From Aquipuribacter nitratireducens (GTDB lineage Bacteria > Actinomycetota > Actinomycetes > Actinomycetales > JBBAYJ01), in NCBI RefSeq assembly GCF_037860835.1, contig NZ_JBBEOG010000003.1:1-64000 (forward strand): a DNA stretch of 64,000 nucleotides, read 5' to 3'. The first letter of the stretch is position 1, and every line of letters begins with the position of its first letter. The position numbers were made by a program, and so were the translations under genes. The notes under the pieces were generated by a model. That model was given only the letters and a program-made list of their open reading frames with translations. It had not been told where the DNA came from and ran no database searches. Below are positions 6,675-15,992 of the stretch, one piece after another.

Positions 6675-8477
6675 TCAGTACATCCGGACGAGGGCGGCGC
6701 CGGGGCCCTGGAGCCGAAGCGTCCGCCCCTCCGTCCAGGTCGGCCCCCAGTGACGCTCCACGCCCCCGGTGCCGTGCAGCGGCACCGGGGTGGCGTCGTC
6801 CGCCCGCGCCGCGGCGGCGAGGACGACGACCACCCGCCAGGTCCCGCGGTGGACGACGAGCCACTCGGGGCGTCCGTCGTCGCGCGACTCGTCCGGCGGG
6901 CCGACCTCGACATCGACCTCGCCGAGGTCGTCGTCGCGGAGGTCGGGCTCACGGCCCCGCAGCGCGACGAGGTCGCGGGTCCACGCGAGCAGCCCCGCGC
7001 GGACGGGCTCGTCGCGCTCGTCCCAACGGAGCACGGAGGCCTCGCGCGTGCCGGGGTCCTGCGGGTCCGGGACGGCGTCGGCGTCCCAGCCGTGCTCGGC
7101 GAACTCCCGGCGCCGACCGTCGCGCACCGACTGCGCGAGCGCGGGGTCCTCGTGGTCGGTGAAGAAGCGGAAGGGCGTCGTCGCGCCCCACTCCTCGCCC
7201 ATGAACAGCATCGGCGTGAAGGGGGCCGTGAGGACGAGCGCGAGGGAGCCCGCGAGCTCGCCGGGGGACAGGGTCTGCGAGGGCCGGTCACCGAGGGCCC
7301 GGTTGCCGACCTGGTCGTGGTTCGAGGCGTAGGCGAGGAAGCGGTGCCCCGACGTCCCCGCCGGCACCGGGCTGCCCCACTCGGAGCCCCGGAACGGGGA
7401 GTAGCGGCCCGCGTGCCAGAACGCCTCCCGCCAGACCGTGCGGAGGACCTCCCCGGACCCGAAGTCGTCGTAGTAGCCCTGCCGCTCGCCGGTGAGGAGG
7501 GCGTGGAGGGCGTGGTGGGCGTCGTCGTCCCACTGGGCCGTCATCCCGAGCCCGCCCTGCGCGGTCGGCGTCACCATGACGGCGTCGTTGAGGTCGGACT
7601 CCGCGACCAGCGACAACGGCCGGCGCAGCCCGTCGGCGAGCGCCGCCGTCTCGTCGGCGAGCTGGGCGAGCACGTGGTGGTCGGAGTCGTCGACGAGGGC
7701 GTGGACGGCGTCCAGGCGCAGCGCGTCGACGTGGAAGTCGCGGAACCAGCGCAGCGCGTTGTCGCAGATCCAGCGGCGGACCTCCGAGGAGCCGTCGCCG
7801 TCGAGGTTGACCGCCTGGCCCCACGGCGTCTCGTGCCTGTCGGTGAAGTACGGCCCGAACACGGAGGTGTAGTTGCCGCTCGGCCCCAGGTGGTTGTAGA
7901 CGCAGTCGAGGCTGACGGCGAGGCCCCGGGCGTGGGCGGCGTCGACGAAGCGCTGGAGGGCCTCCGGGCCGCCGTACTGGTCGTGGACGGCGAACAGGTG
8001 GACCCCGTCGTAGCCCCAGCCCCAGCGCCCCGGTGAGGCGGCGACGGGCATGAGGGCGACGACCTCGACGCCGACGTCGACGAGGTGGTCGAGGCGCCCG
8101 ACGGCCGCGTCGAGCGTCCCCTCGGGCGTGAACGTGCCGAGGTGGAGCTCGTAGTGCAGCGCGCCGCGGACGTCCCGGCCGCGCCACCCGTCGTCGGACC
8201 AGCGGAACCGGGCGGGGTCGTAGAGCCGGCTCGGGCCGTGCACGCCGAACGGCTGCCACGCCGAGCGCGGGTCCGGCACCGGGTCGCCGCCGTCGACGGA
8301 GAACAGGTAGTCGCTGCCGTGGCCGGCCGCGCTCACCGCGAGGTGCCACCACCCCCCGTCCGCACGGGTCATCGCGCGGGTCGTGCGGTGCCCGTCGTCG
8401 GGGCCCGTCGCCTCCCGCACGAGGACGAGGTCGACGGTGCCGGCGTCCGGCGCCCAGACGGCGAAGGTGTGGCTCAT
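6675..8477 (-). CDS. treZ: Malto-oligosyltrehalose trehalohydrolase TreZ
   Basis: This 600-residue GH13 enzyme cuts trehalose off the end of maltooligosyl-trehalose made by TreY. It has an N-terminal CBM48-like domain (1-95), then the catalytic barrel. The nucleophile is D256 in DALRLDAVHAL, the acid/base is E293 in VAESDLN and the third acid is D388 in ASNHDQVGN. SPGRWGWGYDGV (148-159) is a TreZ signature. The ATG at 8477 fits the family start MSHTFAVWAP. It is the last gene of the glgX-treY-treZ operon, 64 bp after treY. Cytoplasmic. Confidence 0.95.
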   Translation of the reverse strand: MSHTFAVWAPDAGTVDLVLVREATGPDDGHRTTRAMTRADGGWWHLAVSAAGHGSDYLFSVDGGDPVPDPRSAWQPFGVHGPSRLYDPARFRWSDDGWRGRDVRGALHYELHLGTFTPEGTLDAAVGRLDHLVDVGVEVVALMPVAASPGRWGWGYDGVHLFAVHDQYGGPEALQRFVDAAHARGLAVSLDCVYNHLGPSGNYTSVFGPYFTDRHETPWGQAVNLDGDGSSEVRRWICDNALRWFRDFHVDALRLDAVHALVDDSDHHVLAQLADETAALADGLRRPLSLVAESDLNDAVMVTPTAQGGLGMTAQWDDDAHHALHALLTGERQGYYDDFGSGEVLRTVWREAFWHAGRYSPFRGSEWGSPVPAGTSGHRFLAYASNHDQVGNRALGDRPSQTLSPGELAGSLALVLTAPFTPMLFMGEEWGATTPFRFFTDHEDPALAQSVRDGRRREFAEHGWDADAVPDPQDPGTREASVLRWDERDEPVRAGLLAWTRDLVALRGREPDLRDDDLGEVDVEVGPPDESRDDGRPEWLVVHRGTWRVVVVLAAAARADDATPVPLHGTGGVERHWGPTWTEGRTLRLQGPGAALVRMY

Positions 8478-8541
8478 CGGGTTCGACCCTGCCAGAGCCG
8501 CTGCGGGGTCGGCACGCCCACGCACACCCTCGTGCGCACCC

Positions 8542-11097
8542 TCACGCGCGCTCGAGCAGCGCGACGGGCAGCCGGTCGAGGAGCTCCTCGAGCTGCCGCG
8601 TGCCGCCGTCGTGCCCGCGCCCGGTGAGGACGTCGGTCCACGTCCCCTCGGGGAGGGCGATCGTGTGGCGACCCCAGCCGCCGAGCCGGTCGAGCTCGCC
8701 GGGTCGGCGGGTCGCGACGAGCAGGACGTCGGGCGCCTCCAGCGACCCGCGGGCGAACGCGAGCGCGTTGCCCGTCGACGTCGGCACGGGTGCGTACCCG
8801 GCGGCCGGCCCGCGGAAGGCCCCCGGCCGCCGGCGACGCAGCCGGAGGGCGCGGCTGGTGACGAGGAGCTTCTCGTCGTCGAGGTCCCGGGGTGCCCCGC
8901 CGCCGTCGAGGTGCGCGAGCCGCGCGGCACGGTCGTCGTAGTCGACGGCGCGCCGGTTGTCGGGGTCGACGAGGGAGCGGTCGACGAGCTCGGTGCCCTG
9001 GTAGACGTCGGGCACGCCGGGCAGCAGGAGCTGCAGCGCCTTCTGCGACAGCGTGACGACGCGGGTGTGCGCCGCGATGCCGTCGACGAAGGACGCGACG
9101 GCCGCGGCGAGCTGCTCGTCGGCGAGGACGCCGCGGGCGAGGTCGAGGACCGCGGTCTCGTACGCCTCGTCCGGCGTCGTCCACGTCGTGCGGGTCTTGG
9201 CCTCGCGGACCGCCTTCGTGAGGTAGCCGGTGAGCCGCTCCTCGTCGATCGGCCAGGTGGCGACGAGCGTCTGCCACAGCAGGAGCTCGGTGCCGCCGTC
9301 GACGAGGTCGCCCTGGCGCAGCGGGGCCGCGGCCTCGTGCCAGCTGCGGACCTGCTCGGCCCAGCGCTCCGGGTCCTCGACCGCCGCGAGCAGCCGGGCG
9401 CGCGCGTCCTCGCTGCGCTTGGTGTCGTGCGTCGACAGCGTCGTCATGGTCGCGGGCCACGTCGCCGCCGTCCGCTCGGCGAAGGCATGGAGCTCCTCGG
9501 GCGACAGGACGGTGCGCGCGGGGTCGCCCCCGACCTCGTTGACGGCGACGAAGCGGTGCCAGCGGTAGAAGGCCGTGTCCTCCACGCCCTTCGCCATGAC
9601 GGGGCCGCACGTCTGCTGGAACCGCACGACGAGCTCGCGGCGGCGGGCCCGGCCCGCGGTGCCGCCGTCCCCGCCGCCGTCCGCGGCACCGACGAGGTCG
9701 CCGCCGAGCACGAGGTCGACGACGAGGTCGACGGTGGCGTGCCGGTCCTCCGGCAGGTGCTCCTTCGCCCGGTGCGCGGCCTCGGACACCACGGCGACGG
9801 CCTCCGCGTCGGCGGGCTCGCCGGGCACGACGTAGGCGCGGTAGCGGTCCATCGCGACGAGGAGCTCGACGACGGACTCGTGGAGCCCGCGCCGGGTGTG
9901 GTCGCGGAGGTGGACGTCGTCGGCGCAGATGTCGACGAGCAGGTCGACGAGTCGCTGCACCTCGGCGTGGAGGGTGAGCTCGACGACCTCGCGCTTCGAG
10001 GCCTCGACGGTCTGGTGGAAGTCGCCGACGCCGAGCCCGCCGCCGAGCTCGGCCTGCAGGAGCGACAGCGGGGCCTCGTACGACGGGTCGAGGAGCACGC
10101 CGGTGATGCGGCGGAGCGTGTCGTAGCCGGTGGTGCCGGCGCACGGCCAGTCCTCCGGCAGCCGCTCCTCGCCCTCGAGGATCTTCTCGACCACGACCCA
10201 CGGCTCGACCGCGCCGCCGCCGGCGCGTTCCCGGGCGGCGCGGGCGGTGTCGCGCAGGCGCCGCAGGTAGCCGCGGGGGTCGGCGAGGCCGTCGGGGTGG
10301 TCGATGCGGAAGCCGTCGAGGACGCCCTCGCCGTACAGGTCGAGGAGCACCCGGTGCGTCGCCTCGAAGACATCGGGGTCCTCGACCCGGACGGCGGCGA
10401 GGGTGTCGACGTCGAAGAACCGGCGGTAGTTCAGCTCCTCGTCCGCGACCCGCCAGTACGCGAGCCGGTACCACTGGCGGTCGACGAGCTGCGGCAGGGG
10501 CAGGTCGGCGGTGCCGTCGCGGACGGGGAGGACGTGGTCGTAGTAGCGGAGGACGGACTCCGTGACCGTCTCCGCGGCGGGCCGGTCGGGGCCGGCGGGG
10601 ACCTCGGCGGTCTCGACCGAGAGCTCCCCGGCGTCGAGGACGTCCCCGATGCGCGAGCCCAGGACCGGCACGAGCAGGGCCCGTGCGGGCACGGTCCAGT
10701 CGACGTCGAGCCAGCGTGCGTAGGGGGAGCCGGGACCGTCGCGGAGCACCGACCACATGACGCGGTTGTGCCACAGCGGGGTCGGCACCGACATGTGGTT
10801 GGGGACGACGTCCGCGACGAGCCCGATGCCGCGGGCGTGGAGGGCGTCGGCGAGCGCGCGCAGCCCCGCCTCGCCACCGAGCTCGGTGCTGATGCACGAG
10901 TGGTCGACGACGTCGTAGCCGTGGGTGCTGCCGGGCGTCGCCTGCAGGACGGGGGACAGGTAGACGTGGGAGACGCCGAGCCGGTCGACGTGGTCGACGA
11001 CGGCGAGGGCGTCGGCGAAGCCGAACTCCGGGCGCAGCTGGAGCCGGTACGTGCTGAGGACCTGTCGGTCGGCCCCTGTCACCTGCGGGGCGCTCAC
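8542..11097 (-). CDS. treY: Malto-oligosyltrehalose synthase TreY
   Basis: This 851-residue GH13 enzyme isomerises the reducing-end glucose of maltodextrins to an alpha,alpha-1,1 linkage and so makes maltooligosyl-trehalose. STYRLQLRPEFGF (15-27) and SHVYLSPVLQATPGSTHGYDV (44-62) are TreY hallmarks. The nucleophile is D266 in DGFRIDHPDGL and the acid/base is E304 in VVVEKILEGEE. Length is in the usual range. The GTG at 11097 overlaps the glgX stop by 4 bp (GTGA), so the two are translated together. The product feeds TreZ, encoded next. Confidence 0.95.
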   Translation of the reverse strand: MSAPQVTGADRQVLSTYRLQLRPEFGFADALAVVDHVDRLGVSHVYLSPVLQATPGSTHGYDVVDHSCISTELGGEAGLRALADALHARGIGLVADVVPNHMSVPTPLWHNRVMWSVLRDGPGSPYARWLDVDWTVPARALLVPVLGSRIGDVLDAGELSVETAEVPAGPDRPAAETVTESVLRYYDHVLPVRDGTADLPLPQLVDRQWYRLAYWRVADEELNYRRFFDVDTLAAVRVEDPDVFEATHRVLLDLYGEGVLDGFRIDHPDGLADPRGYLRRLRDTARAARERAGGGAVEPWVVVEKILEGEERLPEDWPCAGTTGYDTLRRITGVLLDPSYEAPLSLLQAELGGGLGVGDFHQTVEASKREVVELTLHAEVQRLVDLLVDICADDVHLRDHTRRGLHESVVELLVAMDRYRAYVVPGEPADAEAVAVVSEAAHRAKEHLPEDRHATVDLVVDLVLGGDLVGAADGGGDGGTAGRARRRELVVRFQQTCGPVMAKGVEDTAFYRWHRFVAVNEVGGDPARTVLSPEELHAFAERTAATWPATMTTLSTHDTKRSEDARARLLAAVEDPERWAEQVRSWHEAAAPLRQGDLVDGGTELLLWQTLVATWPIDEERLTGYLTKAVREAKTRTTWTTPDEAYETAVLDLARGVLADEQLAAAVASFVDGIAAHTRVVTLSQKALQLLLPGVPDVYQGTELVDRSLVDPDNRRAVDYDDRAARLAHLDGGGAPRDLDDEKLLVTSRALRLRRRRPGAFRGPAAGYAPVPTSTGNALAFARGSLEAPDVLLVATRRPGELDRLGGWGRHTIALPEGTWTDVLTGRGHDGGTRQLEELLDRLPVALLERA

Positions 11098-13292
11098 CGG
11101 CGGTCCTGCTGGTCGGTGCGGAGCACGACGACGGACCGCGACGCGACGTCGCACACCTGGTGCGGGCGCAGCTGCGGCAGGCGGGCGGCGTCCCGCTCGC
11201 TCGAGAGACGACGGGACTCCGCGTACCCAGTGGTGTACGAGTGCGTGCGGGGCGGCAGGTGCGAGGGGTCGGAGGTGTCGACGACGACGTGCCAGCGCTT
11301 GCCGTACGCCTGGCCGGGCAGCGTGAAGCTGAGGTCGTTGGCGGAGGCGTTGAACAGCATGAGGAAGGAGTCGTCGACGATCCGCTCGCCGCGCGCGTCC
11401 GGCTCCTCGATGGCCTCGCCGTTGAGGAAGACCATGACGCTCTGGGCGTAGCCGACGTTCCAGTCCCCGTCGGTCATCCGGGCGCCGTCGAGGCGCAGCC
11501 ACTCGATGTCGCCGAGGGCGTCGTCGCCGGGGTCGGTGTCGCCGGAGAAGAACCGCCGCCGCCGGAACACCGGGTGGCCGTTGCGCATGGCGACGAGGCG
11601 GCGGGTGAACTCCAGGAGGAGCTCCTGCCAGTCGTCGAGCTCCCAGTCCATCCACGTCGTGGGGTTGTCCTGGCAGTAGCCGTTGTTGTTGCCGCCCTGC
11701 GAGCGGGCGACCTCGTCGCCGTGCAGCAGCATCGGGACGCCCTGGCTCAGCAGGAGCGTGACGAGGAAGTTGCGGTGCTGCTTCTCGCGCAGCGCGACGA
11801 CGCCGGGGTCCTGGGTCGGGCCCTCGACGCCGCAGTTCCACGAGCGGTTGTGGCTCTCGCCGTCGTTGCCGCCCTCGCCGTTCTCCTCGTTGTGGCGCTC
11901 GTTGTACGACACGAGGTCGCGCATCGTGAAGCCGTCGTGGGCGGTGACGAAGTTGATGCTCGCGATCGGCTTGCGGCCCGAGTGCGCGTAGAGGTCGCTG
12001 GAGCCGGTGATGCGGCTCGCGAACTCGCCGAGGGAGCCTGCCTCACCGCGCCAGAAGTCGCGGACGGTGTCGCGGTAGCGACCGTTCCACTCCGTCCACA
12101 GCGGGGGGAAGTTGCCGACCTGGTAGCCGCCCTCGCCGATGTCCCACGGCTCGGCGATGAGCTTGGTCTGGCTGATGACCGGGTCCTGCTGGACGAGGTC
12201 GAAGAACGCGCTCAGCCGGTCGACCTCGTGGAACTGGCGGGCGAGGGTGGCGGCGAGGTCGAAGCGGAAACCGTCGACGTGCATCTCCATGACCCAGTAG
12301 CGCAGGGAGTCCATGATCAGCTGCAGGACGTGCGGGTGCCGCATGAGCAGGCTGTTCCCGGTGCCCGTGGTGTCGTAGTAGAACTTCTTGTCGTCGTCGA
12401 CGAGGCGGTAGTACGCGCCGTTGTCGAGGCCGCGGAAGGCCAGCGTCGGGCCCTGGTGGTTGCCCTCGGCCGTGTGGTTGTAGACGACGTCGAGGATGAC
12501 CTCGATGCCGGCCGCGTGGAGGGCCTTCACCATCCCCTTGAACTCCTGCACCTGCTGGCCGCGCTGGCCCGTGGCGGAGTACTCGTTGTGGGGCGCGAAG
12601 AAGCCGATCGTGTTGTAGCCCCAGTAGTTGCGCATGCCCCGGTCCTGCAGGTGGCTGTCCTGCACGAACTGGTGCACCGGCATGAGCTCGACGGCGGTGA
12701 TCCCGAGGTCGAGCAGGTGGTCGATCATGACCGGGTGCGCCATGCCGGCGTACGTGCCGCGGATGGACTCCGGGATGCCGGGGTGCTGCTGCGTCATGCC
12801 CTTGACGTGGGCCTCGTAGATCACGGTCTCGTGGTACTGCCGGTGCGGCGGCCGGTCGTTGCCCCAGTCGAAGAACGGGTTGACGACGACGGAGTGCATG
12901 GTGTGGAGGCGCGAGTCGAGACGCTGGATCTTGTTCTCGTCCCGGCCGAACCGGTAGCTGAACAGCGACTCGTCGCCGTCCGTCATGCCCTCGATGGCCT
13001 TCGCGTACGGGTCCAGCAGCAGCTTGCTCGGGTTGCAGCGCAGGCCCCGGTGCGGCTCGTAGGGCCCGTGCACGCGGAAGCCGTAGCGCTGTCCCGGCTG
13101 CACGCCCGGCAGGTAGCAGTGCCACACGAAGCCGTCGGCCTCCGGCATCGCGATGCGCTCCCGTTCCCGGCGGGCGTCGTCGAGCAGGCAGAGCTCGACC
13201 TTCGTCGCGACCTCGCTGAAGACGGCGAAGTTGGTTCCGGTGCCGTCGTAGGTGGCGCCCAGCGGGTACGGGGATCCGGGCCACACGTCCAT
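11094..13292 (-). CDS. glgX: Glycogen debranching enzyme GlgX/TreX
   Basis: This 732-residue isoamylase-type GH13 enzyme hydrolyses alpha-1,6 branches of glycogen and supplies linear maltodextrin to TreY. An N-terminal CBM48 domain (about 5-110) precedes the barrel. The catalytic motifs are DGFRFDLAATLAR (nucleophile Asp), LIAEPWDIG (acid/base Glu) and VTAHDGFTMRDL (third Asp). The ATG at 13292 is preferred over a GTG 6 nt upstream because GGAAGG lies 8 nt before the ATG and only 2 nt before the GTG. It is first in the operon with treY and treZ, and the context argues for the trehalose role. Confidence 0.93.
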   Translation of the reverse strand: MDVWPGSPYPLGATYDGTGTNFAVFSEVATKVELCLLDDARRERERIAMPEADGFVWHCYLPGVQPGQRYGFRVHGPYEPHRGLRCNPSKLLLDPYAKAIEGMTDGDESLFSYRFGRDENKIQRLDSRLHTMHSVVVNPFFDWGNDRPPHRQYHETVIYEAHVKGMTQQHPGIPESIRGTYAGMAHPVMIDHLLDLGITAVELMPVHQFVQDSHLQDRGMRNYWGYNTIGFFAPHNEYSATGQRGQQVQEFKGMVKALHAAGIEVILDVVYNHTAEGNHQGPTLAFRGLDNGAYYRLVDDDKKFYYDTTGTGNSLLMRHPHVLQLIMDSLRYWVMEMHVDGFRFDLAATLARQFHEVDRLSAFFDLVQQDPVISQTKLIAEPWDIGEGGYQVGNFPPLWTEWNGRYRDTVRDFWRGEAGSLGEFASRITGSSDLYAHSGRKPIASINFVTAHDGFTMRDLVSYNERHNEENGEGGNDGESHNRSWNCGVEGPTQDPGVVALREKQHRNFLVTLLLSQGVPMLLHGDEVARSQGGNNNGYCQDNPTTWMDWELDDWQELLLEFTRRLVAMRNGHPVFRRRRFFSGDTDPGDDALGDIEWLRLDGARMTDGDWNVGYAQSVMVFLNGEAIEEPDARGERIVDDSFLMLFNASANDLSFTLPGQAYGKRWHVVVDTSDPSHLPPRTHSYTTGYAESRRLSSERDAARLPQLRPHQVCDVASRSVVVLRTDQQDRR

Positions 13293-13395
13293 GAACACGT
13301 CCTTCCCCCGCACCGGGGAGGGCGCGGGATGCCCAGTCAACACGGTCCGGCGCCCTGCCGCTCCCGGGCGCGCGGGCCGGCGCGCCCGGCGCAGG

Positions 13396-15147
13396 TCAGG
13401 TGGCGCCGAGCGCCCGGTCGAGCACGACGGCGGTCTGCCGGACGCCGAGCGGCGCGGTCCCGAGGCCGCGGGTGCCGGGGCTCTCGAGGCGCCCGCCGAG
13501 CCAGGCCTCGGTGACGGCGTCGGGGGCGTGGCGGGCGACGAGGGACGCCTGCAGGGCCAGCGCCATCCGCTCGACGAGCCAGCGCGCAGCGGCCTCGACA
13601 GCCGCCGGGTCCTGCTGCGCCTCGCTGGCCGCGGTGCGGAGGAGGTCGGCGAGGGCGTCGAGGCCGGCGTCGAGGCGCGGGCTGTGCCCCCGGGCGGTGT
13701 CGCACTCGCCGATGAAGGCCGCGACGGCGTCCGGGTCGCCGGCGACGACGCGGACGACGTCGACGGCGAGCCCGTTGGCGGTCGCCCCGGCGAGGACGGC
13801 GCCCGCGTCGCGGTGGAGGCGGGCGAGGACGCCGGTCTCGTCCCACGCGGCGGCGCCGGCGAGCTCGAGCGCCTCGAGGGTGACCTGCGGGGCGCGGCGC
13901 GACAGCCACGACGCCGCGACCGGCCCGGCGAGGCGGAGCAGGGCGGCGTCGGCCTCGGTGCCGTCGGTGGCGGCGGCGAGGCGGAGCGCGAGGAGCGTCG
14001 CGGCCTCGGACTCCACCGCGAGGTCGGCGAGGACGGTGCGGAGCAGGGGAGCGGTGTCGAGGGGGCCGCCGGGGCGGGCGCTGCGCCGTGCGTGGTGTCC
14101 GGCGCGCCACAGGGCGGCGCGGACGGCCGCCGCAGCGAGGACGGTCCCGTCGAGGTGCTGCGTCGCGGCGACGCGGGCGAGTGCTTCGCCGCCCGGGGCG
14201 TTCTCGTCGTCGAGGCGGACCGCCCACGCGTCGTCGAGCTCGACGTCGCCGACGACCCAGGCGCGACGGGCGCGGCCGTGTCGCAGCCGCAGCAGCCGCA
14301 GGCCGTCGTCCCCCGTCCCCGGGAGCGAGCGGGGCACGAGGAACGTGCCGGGACCGTCGTCCGTGGCGGCGGACACGACGAGGACGTCGGCGTCGGCGTT
14401 GCCGACGAACCACTTGCGCCCGGACAGCCGCCACGTGGGGCCGCCGTCGAGGGGCCCTCCGAGCTCGGTGACCGCCCTGGTGGTCGCGGCCCGGGTGTCG
14501 CTGCCGCCCTGCTCGCTGAGCGCCAGCCCGGCGGAGGTCGCGCGTGCTGCCGACCCGCGCCGGGACGTCACGTCGACCCGGCGGCTCGCGAGGCGCGGCA
14601 GCCACGACGCGGCGGCGGGACCACCGACGACCGCCGCGGTGGCCGCGTGGTGCGTCGCCGCCTGCGCGGCGGCCGATCCGCTCACCTGCGCCCACAGCAG
14701 CAGGGACGCGGCGCGTTCGAGGTGGGCGTGCGGCTCCCCGGAGGCCCACGGCCGCCCGGTGAGCCCGGCCTGGGCCCCGTCGCGGAGCAGGGCGCGCCAG
14801 CCGGGGTGGTGGACGACGCGGTCGACGCGCTCGCCCGCGTCGTCGTACGCGTCGAGGCGCGCGGGGGAGCGCTCGACCTCGGCGGCGAGCTCACGGGTGG
14901 CGCGTGCCCCGCAGTGCCGACCCAGCTCGTGGAGCCCGGGGAGGGCCTCCTCGCCGCCGTACGTCCGGACGGCGTCGCGCAGGGCGGGGTCGGCCGCGGC
15001 GAGGTCGAGGTCGCCCGGGTCCGGTGCGCTGCCGCGAGCGGCCGTCCGCCCGCGCGACGCCGCAGCCGCCCGCAGGTCGATGACCTGGTCGCCGTGCCGG
15101 TCACCCGAGCGCTCCCGGCGGGTGCGCCGTTCGGGCGGCACGGCCAT
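13396..15147 (-). CDS. Acyl-CoA dehydrogenase family protein, AidB-like
   Basis: This 583-residue protein has acyl-CoA dehydrogenase architecture with an AidB-like N-terminal layout (HPGWRALLRDGAQAGLTGRPWAS near 88-110). LALSEQGGSDTRAAT (about 178-192) is the FAD-binding motif typical of the AidB group, and KWFVGNADADVLVVSA follows. AidB of E. coli binds DNA and is induced by alkylation, while many homologues are of unknown role. The C-terminal third is Ala-rich helical sequence with the AVEAAARWLVERMALALQASL element. The start is ATG 15147 with GGAGG 5 nt upstream. It stands 160 bp downstream of the TetR gene on the same strand and may not be co-transcribed with it. Confidence 0.75.
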   Translation of the reverse strand: MAVPPERRTRRERSGDRHGDQVIDLRAAAASRGRTAARGSAPDPGDLDLAAADPALRDAVRTYGGEEALPGLHELGRHCGARATRELAAEVERSPARLDAYDDAGERVDRVVHHPGWRALLRDGAQAGLTGRPWASGEPHAHLERAASLLLWAQVSGSAAAQAATHHAATAAVVGGPAAASWLPRLASRRVDVTSRRGSAARATSAGLALSEQGGSDTRAATTRAVTELGGPLDGGPTWRLSGRKWFVGNADADVLVVSAATDDGPGTFLVPRSLPGTGDDGLRLLRLRHGRARRAWVVGDVELDDAWAVRLDDENAPGGEALARVAATQHLDGTVLAAAAVRAALWRAGHHARRSARPGGPLDTAPLLRTVLADLAVESEAATLLALRLAAATDGTEADAALLRLAGPVAASWLSRRAPQVTLEALELAGAAAWDETGVLARLHRDAGAVLAGATANGLAVDVVRVVAGDPDAVAAFIGECDTARGHSPRLDAGLDALADLLRTAASEAQQDPAAVEAAARWLVERMALALQASLVARHAPDAVTEAWLGGRLESPGTRGLGTAPLGVRQTAVVLDRALGAT

Positions 15148-15307
15148 GCGGCACCTCCGACCGTCGCTGCTGCTCGGCGCGCCGGGCCAGCAGGGAGCGC
15201 GCGAGGTTGCCAGGGGACGACGGCACAGTAGACGACGGGCGCCGCGGGCAGCGCGTCGGACCGTCCTCCCTGCCACCCGCCTCGATCGCGGGCGGGGCGA
15301 TGGTGGG

Positions 15308-15907
15308 TCAGGCGCGCTGCCAAGCGGCGATGGCACGGTGGACGTAGGCCGAGACGCACGCCTCGAGGTCCGTCGACGGGTCGAGGAGCCACTGCAGCCC
15401 GATGCCGTCCAGGGTCGCGGTGAGCAGCCGCACCTCGGTCTGGATGTCGGCGTCGGTCATGGGCGCCACATCCCCGGCGTCGACGGCGGATCGGAGGTGA
15501 CCGGCGAGGGTGGCGAGGTTGCGGGTGTAGCGCTGCGCGATGAAGGCGTGCGCGGGGTGGGTGGGGGCGGACGCCTCGGCCGCGATCGTGGTGAAGAGCT
15601 CGAGCAGGCCGCGGTTGTGACGGTGGGCGGCCATGACGGCGGGCAGGCGCCGGAAGTAGGCGAGCCCGTCGACGTCGGCGAGACCGGCCTGGACCGTGCG
15701 CCTGTCCCACTCCGCGAGGACGGCGACGAGGAGGTTCTCCTTGCTGCCGAAGTGTTTGATCAGGGTCGAGTGGGACACGCCGGCCCGGTCGGCGATGTCC
15801 CGGATGGAGCCTCCGGCGTAGCCGAGCTCGGCGAAGACCCCGACCGCGACGTCGATCAGCTGTTCACGCCGCCGACGTCCTGTGCGGTACGGGCCCCTCG
15901 TGCTCAC
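15308..15907 (-). CDS. TetR-family transcriptional regulator
   Basis: This 199-residue repressor has an N-terminal helix-turn-helix at about 14-60 (QLIDVAVGVFAELGYAGGSIRDIADRAGVSHSTLIKHFGSKENLL, given here in segments: QLIDVAVGVFAELGYAGG, SIRDIADRAGVSHST, LIKHFGSKENLL). The C-terminal ligand domain has a TetR_C-like GLLELFTTIAAEA segment. The GTG at 15907 begins the short basic arm STRGPYRTGRRRR. It is divergently transcribed from an aldo/keto reductase over an 85-bp gap that holds a palindromic operator, so it most likely represses that reductase and probably itself. The ligand cannot be guessed from sequence. Confidence 0.88.
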   Translation of the reverse strand: MSTRGPYRTGRRRREQLIDVAVGVFAELGYAGGSIRDIADRAGVSHSTLIKHFGSKENLLVAVLAEWDRRTVQAGLADVDGLAYFRRLPAVMAAHRHNRGLLELFTTIAAEASAPTHPAHAFIAQRYTRNLATLAGHLRSAVDAGDVAPMTDADIQTEVRLLTATLDGIGLQWLLDPSTDLEACVSAYVHRAIAAWQRA

Positions 15908-15928
15908 GCGGGAATCGTCGCACGCTCC

Positions 15929-15957
15929 TTGCAGAAATGGAACCGAACGGTTACTTT
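15929..15957 (+). promoter_or_regulatory. Aldo/keto reductase promoter with embedded TetR operator
   Basis: TTGCAG (15929-15934), 17 nt, TACTTT (15952-15957) form a well-spaced sigma-70 promoter pointing at the reductase. The inverted repeat AACCG-AA-CGGTT (15941-15952) sits in the spacer and touches the -10, where a bound repressor would block polymerase. It also lies 34 bp from the TetR start codon, so one site could control both genes. Confidence 0.6.
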
Positions 15958-15992
15958 TGACGGGTTGGTCACCACGACGGAAAGGGCTCGCC

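Noticed and set aside
8383-11451. A 1022-codon plus-strand frame opposite treZ and treY
   Set aside because: Acidic and Val/Gly-rich antisense shadow typical of high-GC DNA; no domain recognisable.
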